This document shows positions 1-11,800 of a stretch of 64,000 nucleotides of DNA, piece by piece; position 1 is the first letter of the stretch, and each line of letters opens with the position of its first letter. Both the position numbers and the translations under genes were made by a program. The DNA lies in the NCBI GenBank assembly GCA_016617855.1, contig JAECUM010033315.1, forward strand, positions 1 to 64,000, written 5' to 3'. This DNA comes from Megalonaias nervosa (lineage: Eukaryota > Mollusca > Bivalvia > Unionida > Unionidae). The notes beneath the pieces were generated by a model, which saw only the letters and a list, made by a program, of their open reading frames with translations, made no database searches and had not been told where the DNA came from.

Positions 1-1360
1 TTAATATGCATTTCAGTAGATATGATTTCAAAATGAATTGTCTCTACAGACAATGGCTGGGTATGGTCAGTTTTGTTAATTCTAAATAGCATTCTGATTT
101 GTTGTCGACTTATCCAAGAACTTATAATAATTAATGCAGGATGCCAGTGCTCTGATTGCGAGCCTATCAGAAAGACTTTTTGGGGGATTAGTTCTGAAAT
201 CTAATTGGGAATATCTAGTGCCAGTTTGGAAGTACTTCTCCATTCCCGAAATGACAAGCAAATTGGAAAGCACACTACCATAAATGTTACTGCTGGTGAT
301 AGTATTTTTTTTAAAAGGTATATCTAATGAAATACCAAACACATATTCTACTTTTCAGTAAATTAAATCATAGTTTGTCCAAGGAATTTAAAGGATTCAA
401 AAAGGAATAAAAAGGAAAAAATATCCTAATACAAATAGGAACATTTTTATAATAGATGTATATATCGCATATATTAACAGCAATTAATTGTTAATACTAT
501 TGATAGATCCAATATGTACACCACAGCAGTTAATTTGAAAGTCTTGTTATTGCTGAAGAATATTTGAGATGGTTTCAACACTCAGCAGTTAAAAAAAAAC
601 CATGGTCTTATTTTGAATTCCTGAAAATTCTTTCCAGATAGTATGGGACTTTTGTTAAAATAAAGCATTTCAGTGACTTCAGTTTTGGTACCACTTTTTG
701 ATCCTATTTTTACAACCACTTTGTTTGTAGGGGATAGTCAGCATAATATGTGACACAAATATCTACGACCAGCCATCCTGCAAAAAGCACTAGCACACCA
801 AGTCAACAGAGGGCATGATAACATTTGTTTTCGATAGTCATGAGTTTCTTGCTGAGGCTATTTGTTGAGCAAACAGATTTTATATACCGTGTTGAATAAA
901 GAGAAACTTACAGTTTTTTGTAAGAAACATGCAAGCAGAAAGTGAGGCAGATATGCCCATTATTAATTTTTATACAAGCATTTCTCTTTCTAATTAGGTA
1001 TGGCTGTGTTTATATTTTGTATATTCAACAGAAAAAGAATTATCTTATACTTCAGTTTTGAGGATTAGACCTGCCTTTTGTGACCAATGGGTTTGGTTTT
1101 CCATCATCCTTGCACCAGTTACAAATCATCACCATATTTCCATCTTTCATATAAGTTTGAACCACACAGCAATTCATGAGATGCCATTCCACTGTTACTT
1201 AAAGTTTCTTGCAACTTGAAGAGATGTATTCTCCACCTCCTTAGAATTGTTAACTACTTTCTGTTTCTTTGTAGTATGAGGGTCAGAACGATCATCACTG
1301 GTAGGCCATTTCTGAGACTGAGACAGTAAAGAAAATATTCTTCTTTGAGTTCTTGTAATT
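1..1360. other. Upstream non-coding stretch
   Basis: AT-rich sequence with no exon, RNA gene or repeat that I recognise. I looked for the missing N-terminal RECQL5 exon (a segment resembling the family's VFGF and FKTPLQ region) on the + strand and did not see it. The short open frame at 82-342 (minus) has no recognisable domain. Confidence 0.5.
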
Positions 1361-1361
1361 T

Positions 1362-2876
1362 CATCATCATCATCATCATCAGTCCCATAGTTTGATAGAC
1401 CGTTGGGGCACTGCACAAGACCAAACAACCAGCATCCTCCATTCCTCTCGATTTTCCATCTTTCTCAGTGAGTCGCTTAATGTCAAACCTGTCCACTCTT
1501 GAATGTTGTCTTCCCACCTCTTTCTCTGCCTGTCTGTCTTCCTTCTTCATTGAACAGTGCCTTGCAGGATTGTCATGGCAAGTCCTGATGATCATGAGAC
1601 ATGCCCATACCACTGCAGTTTACGTATTTTCACTTTGGTCAGGAGGTCTTCATGAGGCCCAATGGCTTGTCTGATCCTTTGCCATATTTCTTCATTGGTG
1701 ACATGGTCTTTGTATGAGACGCTGAGGATCTTTCGGTAGCATCTCATCTCTGTGGCCTGTATCGTTTTCTCTAAGTCAGCTGTTATGGTCCATGATTCAC
1801 AGGCATTGAGAAATACGAAGATCACCAGTGAGTGCATCGGTCTGACCTTTGAATTGAGTGCGATGTTCTTGTCATTCCAGATGAGCTTCACTTTTGTCAG
1901 CGCTGCTGTTGTCTGCGCAATCCTGGAGAGTACTTAAAGCTTCGATCCTTCATCTGTTACAATTGCCTCCAAATACTTGAAGCTGTGGACTGTTTCTAGC
2001 TTCGTACCTTGGATCCTGATGTCAGTACTTATGCCCGGGGTGTTGTTGGTCATCAGTTTGGTCTTCTCTGCACTGATTTCTATGCTGTAGGCTGCAGAGG
2101 TTTTGTTGAGGCTCTCTACTAAGCTAGCTATTTCTTGCTCATTTCCTGCTAGTCCATCAATGTCATCGGCGAATCGTAAGTTGCTGGCTTCTGCCTCCGA
2201 TGCTGACTGTCCCTTCATGCTTTTCAAGTGTGTTAGCCATGATTCTCTCCAGAAAGCTGTTGAATAGTGTGGGAGAGAGCAGACAGCCTTGTCTGATTCC
2301 AACTGTCGTTCTGAACCAGCCCCCTATGCTGCCGTTGAAGTATACTGCACTGGTGGCGTTTTCATATAGGTGCTCTATTACTGTGATGAAGTTGGCATTG
2401 ATGTTGTACAGTCTCATGGTCATCCACAAGGCTGCATGCCATACCCTGTTGAACGCCTTCTTGAAATCCATGAAGACGTGGTACAGATCTTGCTGGTGTT
2501 GGAGGTACTTCTCACACAGTATCCTGAGGTTGAAGATCTGCTCTGTTTTGCTGTGCCCTGCTGTGAAACCTGCCTGCTCCTCGGCAATGATCTTTTCAGC
2601 CTGTGGATTTAGTCTGTTCAGCAGTATCCTCAACATGACTTTGCTTGGATGGCTTATAAGACTGATTGTACGGTAGTTTTGACACTGTTGTAAGTTGTCT
2701 TTCTTGGGGAGGGTGATGATCAGTGATTGGGTCCACGGCAATGGCCATTCTCCTGTTTGCCAGATCTTGTTGCAGATGTTTGTGAGGGTGCTAATCATTG
2801 CTTCTCCCCCTGCTTGGACCAGTTCTGCTGGAATGTTGTCCACTCGGGCTGACTTCCTCTTTTTCAGCGATCTCAC
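1362..2876 (-). pseudogene. LINE reverse transcriptase and C-terminal region, frameshifted
   Basis: The frame 2876-2163 carries the RT fingers and palm: KSARVDNIPAELVQAGG, LPKKDNLQQCQNYRTISL, AEEQAGFTAGHSKTEQI, then MDFKKAFNRVWHAAL (motif A; the second Asp usual in AFD is Asn here) and RQGCLLSPTLFN (motif B). The catalytic FADD motif lies in a different frame (2302-1934: RFADDIDGLAGNEQEI), so a frameshift falls between motifs B and C. The C-terminal part (KIRKLQWYGHVS, about 1600) and the Arg/Lys-rich end before the (TGA)n tail sit in further frames. It is clearly a reverse transcriptase relic and clearly disabled. Confidence 0.85.
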
Positions 2877-3065
2877 TGCTGCTTCTACTTCTTCACGTAG
2901 GATAGGGTGTTTGTCATTGTTAGTTGCTGGAGGGACGTTCAGTACCTCTGGATCTATGGTGGCTCGATGGTTGTAAATATCTGTGCAGTATTATTTCCAT
3001 CTTTTCAGAATGTCTTTAACTTCTGTGAGGCAGTTTCCGGCTTTGTCCTGTAAGGAGGTAACTCG

Positions 3066-4217
3066 TCATTGTTTTGTGCTTGTTAGATCTTGGACCAGTT
3101 GGTACGCTATCTTGCTGTCGTTCCTTTTCAGGTTTCCCTCATTGTCTTTGGACTGTTCTTCTATCCAGTTCTCTTTTGCTTTTTTCATGCTTTTCTTGAC
3201 TTCCCGGTTGACTGCCTTGTACTGCTCTGCCCCTTCTGTATTGTTCTTTTTCTTCTTCAGCTCCCTCCTCTTGTCACACAGGTTCAGGACCTCAGCTGTG
3301 ACCCAGAGCTTCTTGACTGGGCAATGTTTACCAAGGATCTTGCTGGCTGTTTCAGTTGTTGCTGTATTAAAGGTGGTCATCAACGTGTCCATGTCTGTAT
3401 CGTCAGCGTCGAGGATGGTGAACGGTGCAAATTTACCACCAATCATTGCTTTGAAGGCTTCTGCTACTTCAGGGTCCTTCAGTTTCTCGAGATCAAACTT
3501 TATTCTTGTGTGGCTCTCTTTCTTGACCTTCTTTAGATGTAGCCTGAAGGCCATCATCACCAGATCATGGTTACTTCCAATGTCTGCTCCGGGAAAGCTT
3601 CGAGTCTTGGTGATGTTTACACTTGACTGTACGCGCCTCTTCACCATGATGTAGTCAATCTGACTGTGATGGTCTCTGCTTGGACTGTGCCATGTCCATC
3701 TTCTGGATACTTTGTGTTGGCCGAAGGTGTTTGCCAACATAAGGTCATTGTAACTAGCGAATTCCAGGAGCCTCAGGCCTCTCTCGTTGGTCTGTGCATT
3801 GCAGCAGCACCCACATGTTCTTTTCCAGTTCATGCAAGCGTCCTCGCCTATCATGGCATTCCAGTTGCCTTGCACGACCAGAATGTCTTTCTTCGGTGTT
3901 TTATCCACAACTTCTTGTAGCTGGTCATAGAAGTCTTCCACATCTGCGTCATCATAGTCTGATGTTGGGGCATATGCCTGTATGATGGTGATGTTGAATG
4001 GAGTTGCTCTGAGGCGGATGGTGATGAGCCAGCTGGAGACTGGCCGACATCCCATGACAGTACTCACACTGTCCTTGTGGACAAGGAACCCAACTCCCTG
4101 CTCATATTTGTCCTCTCTGCCACTGAAATACAGTTTGTGGCCTTCCAGAGTAGTTGTTTCTCCAATGTTCTTCCATCATGCCTCACAGAGTCCTAGGATG
4201 TTCCAGCGGTATCAGTT
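3066..4217 (-). pseudogene. LINE endonuclease (APE-like) domain, nearly intact
   Basis: The open frame at 4067-3066 gives 333 residues. An upstream in-frame stretch to about 4217 (RWNILGLCEA, a stop codon, then GETTTLEGHKLYFSG) extends the similarity. Endonuclease hallmarks are present: IIQAYAPTSDYDD, the block with SQIDYIMVKRR, and GSNHDLVMMAF near the catalytic His/Asp. The last third (RRELKKKKN, VNREVKKSMKKAKENW) is the basic linker seen before the RT in this group. In an active element this domain nicks target DNA to prime reverse transcription. The in-frame stop and missing N-terminus make this copy non-functional. Confidence 0.8.
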
Positions 4218-4222
4218 CATTT

Positions 4223-5234
4223 CATGTGAAATTTAACTGTTCACAAATATATCTAATATTAAATAATTCCATCTTGTCATTCATTTTTTGTGTAATTCCA
4301 AATCACAAAATAAATCACTTAGCATAACATACTGAATGATACATTAATCAAAAGACCCAAATATTTAAACATTTCACCAGTTGAAGCAAATTGATAACAA
4401 ATAAATTGCAGTTTTAGCTTGTCCATTTACCTGTGATATCTGGGTTTGTCAGTGGCCATATTTTTCAGTTTTGTCTAAATGACAATAATTTATGGGTATT
4501 TAACAAATGCTGATATTTGATCAATAGTTAATCTAATCAAGTCATATAATTAATTCCCTTGTCCTCTATCATAAACATCAAATATAATCTCAAAGTAATT
4601 TAACCTTGATTCAGTTATGCACACCTAAGCATGACACCAGTGATCTGTTAGGTCAGTCCAGTTCATATTGTCTGTACATAGGTGCATTATTATTGTCTGA
4701 TAACATGTAAACAGTAGTCTAGCAAATGCCCATCACAAGCACAATCATCAAATTTGTTATGAACATTGTGCACTCGGTAAGAAATTATGCCTGAGATGAA
4801 TCAAGGGTAATGAAGACTGATACGCAGGCTCGAATCAACATGCATCATAAAATGCATAGGTTGGAATTTCCGTTCATTAGAAATGTGTTAAAAAGTGTCA
4901 AAACTAAACTGGGAGCCCTGAGAGACTTATTATTAGTAATGATACTTTATTGGGACATGACCTCATATTAGTGCCTATCAGATCCTTTCAATGATAAGAT
5001 GTTGATTTGAATCAGACTGTGAACACAACATAGTTTCATCATAAAAATTAAGGTTGTTTATTGACTCATGTTCTTTGACCCAGAAGCTGTCTGTTAGGCA
5101 TTTACTATTCCTGAAGACACTCTCTTGCCGGTAATGTAGTATTTATACAGTATGCAAAAATATATATGATATTGACACTTGTGCCAAATAGATACTAATA
5201 AATAGTATAATTTCTCTATTGATCTATCTTTCAG
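4223..5234. other. Intronic non-coding stretch before the first RECQL5 exon found
   Basis: No coding similarity or repeat recognised. It ends in a pyrimidine-rich tract and the TTTCAG acceptor at 5229-5234. The reading frame entering 5235 requires one base from an upstream exon that I could not find in the window. Confidence 0.5.
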
Positions 5235-5890
5235 GGAAGCAAGATGTCTTTGTTTCCATGCCAACAGGAGCAGGCAAATCCTTGTGTTATCAGCTGCCAG
5301 CAGTTGCAGCAAGAGGACTTACTTTGGTTGTCTCCCCATTGATAGCTCTTATGCAAGATCAGCTTGATCATTTGCATTCCCTTGGCATTCCAGCAGAGTC
5401 CCTAAATTCTAAACTGTCTGCCACTGATAGGAAACAGATTCTTTCTGATCTTGAATGTGACAAACCTAAAACCATTCTGCTTTATGTGACCCCAGAGCTT
5501 ATTGCCACAGATCATTTTAAAAGTCTAACTGAATCATTGATGAAAAAGAAGATTTTAAAATATTTTGTGGTTGATGAGGCTCATTGTGTCTCACAGTGGG
5601 GTCATGATTTTCGACCTGATTACCTAAAACTGGGGACATACAGAAGAAAATATCTGAAGCAAGTGCCATGTATTGCGTTGACCGCTACTGCAACTGCTCA
5701 GGTTGTTACAGACATCGTTCAGCAACTTGGTCTTCAGCAGCCGCTAGCAAAGTTCAAGATAGGCAGCTTTCGTCCCAACCTGTATTATGACATTAAGATG
5801 AAAGAACTCCTCCAAGACCCATATGAGGACTTGAAGAGTTTTGCAGTAAAGGCCTTGGGTGGAGTGGTGGAAAACAAAGGTGACAACTGG
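5235..5890 (+). CDS. RECQL5: RECQL5 exon A: helicase lobe 1 (motifs I-III)
   Basis: Starts after the TTTCAG acceptor with the last two bases of a Gly codon and ends in phase 0 at TGG before GTGAGC. It encodes [20 protein letters not shown] (Walker A at 5258-5281), [14 protein letters not shown], the DEAH box (5573-5584) followed by the RecQ aromatic-rich loop [13 protein letters not shown], and ALTATAT (motif III). This is the ATP-binding RecA-like domain that couples hydrolysis to strand separation. All catalytic motifs are intact. The open frame runs on into the intron and stops at 5921-5923; the donor at 5891 is chosen because the next exon then continues the family alignment without a gap. 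Confidence 0.95.
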
Positions 5891-8800
5891 GTGAGCTTTG
5901 CTTTTGTGTTGTTGATGATATAGTTTTGGACCATGCATGGGAACCAAGTCTGTAACAAGAAAGATAGGGGATTGGAAAAATAGTTCCAATTTTACTCTCT
6001 TGTTTTTGACACATGGCTATTAAAAGCAGTGTTGCACCTTGAGGGAGTCTGAAGAACATTTTTCCACTAAATTTAACAAATTCATATATCATGATCATTA
6101 TATGGTAACCAAGGTACATAAACTGTCCCTTGGCCACACGGGCAAGGTGCAACACCGCAGAACATCAAGTGAAGAATGAGGATAACTCTATTTTATTGTT
6201 TAAATTAGTTAATCATCATATGTCTCCTTGGCAATCAAGATTGTGTCATCTTAAGGTTGTGTAAATTTGTGTATCTAAAATTGGAATTCTAGATTAAAGA
6301 TGAATCACTATGAGATACAGCTTTTGTATCAAAATTATGTCAGTACATTGTTATGTTTATTTAATTTGCGTTGTTTGTTAGAGTTTGGGGGGGGGTTCAA
6401 GATATGTGTGGGTTATGTAGAATTGTAATTTTTGTAGCTGACCTAATCCAAAATCAGTGACAGTTTTGTAAACAATATTGTTTACATTTTTCGGACTGAA
6501 AGATAAATATTAGAATTATTTTCTTGGTCTGAGCCATTTTCTTTACCATGTACTTTATTATAATTTCAGTCAAAGACCTTCTAATTATGACTAAGATTTT
6601 ATCTTGTAAACATTTTTAACCTTTGAGAATGAAAGTTTCCATTAGGAAATAGTTTTTTTTTTAAAAATGCTTATTGTGACCTAGGTCAGGTAGAGGGGTA
6701 TAAAATCTTGTTTATTGGAAAAAATTATTTATTTCTGCAATAACATATGAACCAGAATACACTCATATTGTTGTGTTCAGTGTTTCATTTGGTCTGGAAT
6801 TTATTTATTCAAATTGTTTATTCACTGGAAATTCAAAGGCTTATCTAAAATAATCTTGGAAATAGAGACTTGGATTTATAGTGAAATTCAAATAAGGATA
6901 TATTCTTGGATATTATAATTGTGATTCAACAAAGGACTATTGGCACATCGATTTGTTACTATTCAGGCCATCACAGGCACATTCTTGGATATTATAATTG
7001 TGATTCAACAAAGGACTATTGGCACATCGATTTGTTACTATTCAGGCCATCACAGGCACATCAGATCTTTCAGCATTGGATTATATTGGAATACCACTAA
7101 AGTTTAATCAGAACTTTATTCATTAGGACTTGAGTTAGTAATCCAAGGTAATTTGTGATTTAATTCACAATACCATAAGTTCCTTTTTTTTCACATTTTC
7201 ACTTTGTTTTCTAGGGAAATAAATTATTTGTTGAATTTTACAAAACTTGTTGGTTTTCTCTCATTTCTGTTACTTTGTTTAAGACCATAGAGTCATAACA
7301 ATATGAAGAAATAAGCTTTTGTCTCAAAAAGCATTTCTACATGTAGATTCCTTGGTTGATGTTTTGTGAACTAATGAAATGAAAAACTGAATTCATCATT
7401 ATATCATTGTGAACTAATGAAAAGAATAACATTGAATTCATCCTAATACAATTTAAAACAAGATAGGAAGACAAATATTATTGTAGGACAAATTTGAGTT
7501 AAGTCACTAGAAGGTACTTGGTGTATGTATTAGCACACACTTAACATAATTTTTAGCTCACATGGCCAGGTGAGTTTATGGCATGGCCCTATGTCCCAAC
7601 AACTTGTAAACATTTACTGAACAAAATTTTACCATATATGATTGAAAACATTCTGGCATAGCTTAGATAAATTTCAGATTTGTACAAATTAAGCCCAGTT
7701 GCTGTCAGATATGGTTACTCTTACTGAAAAAGTAAAAACCCATTGGCAGTAACTTTGCAAAAAACACTCAGCAGAATGTTATCTATTTGACAGCATCCTA
7801 GCTTGAAAGCCTTTCACTTCACACAAATTATGTTAATCTGTCATCAAGATATAGGCCACTGTTATTACAAATAGAAAAGTATTTAGACAACACTATCAAA
7901 AGAGAAACAATGGAACAGAATTCAACCAGTTTGATAAAAGCATCATGGCATAAAAGCCTTTTGAAAACGGACAGATAATGTTGATGTGTCTTCAGATATA
8001 GGTGAAGATAGAAAATGATAATGCTCTTGCATTTTACTGTTAGGCAGAAGTGAGACATGCAGTACAACTAAAAAGGTTGCTTCCTTGCTCTGGATAATTT
8101 ATGATCATTACTGATTTCCCATAGAGCATAAATATGGTATGAATCCAATATTTTCTGGTAAACGGCTATCCAATCTTCCAGCAAGCAAGAAAAACCCGCC
8201 ACACATAACCAGGAGGAGCATAAATAGAATCAACATCGGTATGCCATATATCCATGGTATATCAGAAGTCCTGTCAAGAGTATTCAGACAAAATGTACAA
8301 CACAAACCATACAGCTATTTTAAGACAACTTTCACATGTGAAGGACAAAACAGAAAATTTTAAAAAATGTGTCATTTATTATATGTAATGATTGTGAGAA
8401 TGATTACATTGGGGAAACAGGTATTGGGTTAGAAATAAGGATTAAGGAACATATCAGTTAAGAGAGTCATCGGTCATACATAAACATTGTATCGATATGT
8501 GACATTCCATCGTTCCTGATCAGACCAAGGTCATCACATTGGATGACACCATATGGAAAAGGAAGGTGAAGAACGTGATTGAAATACGACAGCAGAGGCC
8601 AACAGTAAACAGGAACAAGTGACTTGAACTACCATCCATCTACACCAGTCTTGTATCACGTGACCATTATAAGTCATGTGATGAACATTAGCTGCTGATG
8701 TAGGCAGTGTTATATTGCCAAAAATTTTAAATTTGTAAGATATTTATGCTGTGAGTATGGGAAATTACCAATGATCATGAGGCATGTTGTGGGTTTTTTC

Positions 8801-11800
8801 TTTAAATCAATCAGTTACACTTATCTTTTTTTTCAACGCTTAGAACAAGCATGGTTGTGGCATTGTGTACTGTCGGACACGTGTTGGATGTGATGAGGTG
8901 GCCAACCAAATGAGTCGACATGGGCTGCCCTCCAAGGCTTACCATGCAGGCCTGAAGACTGACATACGAGAGCAAGTTCAAGTGGAGTGGATGGAAGGAA
9001 AGTTTCCTGTCATATGTGCCACCATCAGCTTTGGGATGGGTGTTGATAAGCCCAATGTTAGGTTTGTGATGAAATTATTGATTATCCTTTGATAGGGTCT
9101 AATTGTTTAACAGATATTTGCTCTTTGACTGTCTCTGTAGATAATTAGCAGTGGGAATAGTGTCATGAGATATATGAGAATCCTGGAAAATATATCAAAT
9201 TAGGGGTATCAGTCTTGAATGTGGGCATTTAAGGACACTGTTGGTAGTCTTTCTGTCACAAATTGAGTTTGCCTGCAGCATGTTAGCAGAACAGGTGAAA
9301 CAGATTGTAACAGAAAAGCCATCATTCACAAACCTATCAATCTAATGTTGTTATCCCCTTTCAAGAAATCATGCTGGACTTCAGATTGAGTAAAATGACT
9401 TCTGTAGTTGAAATAGAGTGGTATGAAAATAGGGAGAAGCGGGTTAAAGCTTAATATTTTTAAATGGCACAATAAATTCTTACAAAACTGGTGTTTCACT
9501 GGCTCTGCCACTATAACACAATGTTCAGGGTCCACAAAGTGATATAACACAATGGTCAGGGCCCACTTAGTGCTATAACACAGTGGTCAGGGTCCACTGA
9601 GCACCATTGTGCTGTGTAACACATTGTAGCACAAGTCATTGAGCTGAAGAAAATGATGCTTGTGTATCCCCAAACAAATAGGAGGGTGTGGGGATATAGG
9701 AGGGGGCACAAATATACATGCTTTGATGGCACAGTTCATTGTTTATTTTGGGCTGCATCCAGTAAAACAAATGTAAAATATCATCACATTTGATTATAGA
9801 CTGACTTGTGTGCATCCCAAGCAAACTAAATAGAGTGCGGTCATTTAAGAGTTTAATGTTGCTTTTTCTGAATTTATCATGGTATAAAACTGTCACTTGC
9901 CAAATCACAGAGCAAATAACACTCGAAGGGCATTATGTAAGTTGTGTGAGTCAGCAGCTGCCAGTTTATACTATGATAAAGTCAGAAAAAACAATGTTAA
10001 ACTCTTATAATTGCAATCTTCATCATTTTATTTATTTTTTATTGTTCTTTTGGTTTGGTTTTTTTTAAAGACATTTCCTGTCAGTTTTAGAGCCTTGTTT
10101 AAGCATATTAATTCTTGTTGAGGGCGTCTGCTGCATACTATTTATAGAACAGGGGATTCTCCATCTGCAGTGTAATAGCTACATAAACATGAAACAAATA
10201 ATTCTACCAGTGGTTGGCGATCTATGGTTTTGAACATTGCACAGCATGGTCTTAATTTTTTATCTAAATCGGCATATTAAAAGTATCAAAAGCAAGGTTT
10301 TGCTTGACATACGAACGACTCTTGTATTTGATGCTCTCATGAGTTTATTGTGACTTGGCCGAATTGTTATTGACCAGATACATGAGTAATTTTCACTTTC
10401 TTTAAATCTATCTTCGTGTTCATTGCAACCTACAGGGGCTACTTCCAAATGAAATTCAGACTATCAGTAAATGGTTATAGTGATGGGGGGTCCAATAGTC
10501 AAACAGAGCAAGACATCAACCATGACAGTTACCATGAGGGAGTAGCTGGATTTTTATTTTTACCCACCCACCCTCCACATCATAACTATCAAGGTTCACA
10601 TCTTACATTGTAGGATTGTGAATGCATTTGTTATAATGCTAGTCTTTGACCCCTTCTCCTCAAATCCCTGTAACCACTTATCTGTAGTTTTAAATTCATC
10701 TGTAACAAGCTGCAGTGAAAGTGTTGACAAACACAGCCCCAATGTTCTTTACATAGCCACAATGTTCTTTACATAGCCCCAATGCTCTTCTTGGCAGATT
10801 TAGAGTTTTCCAGCTTTTTTTAAAAAAACTTAATCAGGGAAAGAATTATTTATCTTCAGAAAATTTATAAAGATTTGTTATTCAATTCTGTCAAATGATT
10901 TTATGATATTTTCTAAATAAAATATAAACCCACTGTTTTTATTTTGTTTTAAAAGATGATGCCTTCCAGTTCAGTGTTTACATTAGTTACTTTGCACGTG
11001 ACTCTTTTTATAGAAGTATAAAGTAGTTCCCTGTACAGTTTGTACAGAAATAAACGCAGTTGGGTCTGATCACATGGTTATGTTCTGACCCATAGAAATC
11101 TTCCCTACATTTATCAACTGGTGCAACTACAGTTGTTACCACCAGCATGTCAGGCATTCAGTTTCATTGACAGACAGAAATATCTCCCAGAACTTGCTTA
11201 ATTTGGACACGAATCAAGATCTGATGGTTGTTGATTATTAATAGAAAATGTAAAGAAGAAAAGATGATGCCTTCAGCAAATACATGGCTGCATTTATTTC
11301 CTGAGTAGCTTAAAGGGAGGAAAAAATGCAGACTCAGATGTCCAAATATAAATTCTAGAGAAGATATTGTAACCATTACTCAATCATGAGGACTTTCAAT
11401 CTGTATATAGATTGCTCATGACAGGGGAGTCTGATAGTGATCTCATGCAGTCAGGTTGTGTATTTATTTTATAGTTTCTGCAATAAATATTCACTTTTCC
11501 AGCATTCTATATGCTGACTCTCTTGTTCGACCAGACATTACTTCAGCAGTGGACATGGTTATTTTAGCAGACATGAAAATTGTAGAAAACAATGCTGTTG
11601 TCTGACTCTAATTGATTCAAAACATCTGTTGCATTAATTAATAAATTCGCAAAACAGTTGCCTGTGATAATGATATTTATTTGAAATTCTTGAAATTAAC
11701 AAGACAGATACATATATGTCTGTGTCTCTATCATATGGATCACGAACTCATTGAATCCTTTTCCAACAGGACATGGATTTCAGTGAGAGAGTTCATGAAA

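Larger units (their letters stand above)
1361..4222 (-). mobile_element. 5'-truncated RTE-like non-LTR retrotransposon (LINE)
   Basis: Read on the minus strand, the element holds an APE-type endonuclease, then a reverse transcriptase, then a C-terminal segment with QWYGHVS, and ends in a (TGA)n run at 1361-1381. This domain order, the very short 3' end and the trinucleotide tail fit the RTE/BovB group; the endonuclease resembles proteins often annotated as craniofacial development protein 2-like. The first endonuclease motif (around WN in the family) is missing, so the copy is 5'-truncated near 4222, as is usual for LINEs. Frameshifts separate the endonuclease, RT and tail frames, so it is not autonomous. 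It lies antisense to RECQL5, upstream of the first exon found. The clade is less certain than the LINE identity. Confidence 0.85.
5891..8138. other. Intron A-B, 5' part: non-coding with an LTR-like repeat
   Basis: No coding sequence seen. The stretch contains a homopolymer G run near 6386, the LTR-like repeat at 6769-7300 with an internal 79-bp duplication, and a segment near 7555-7640 (agctcacatggccaggtgag) that resembles one at 34580 (agctcatctggccataaggg), suggesting another dispersed repeat. Confidence 0.5.

Noticed and set aside
2983..3920. Plus-strand open frames of 223, 148 and 84 codons
   Set aside because: They lie opposite the LINE endonuclease and linker frame on the minus strand, which has clear protein motifs; these are shadows.
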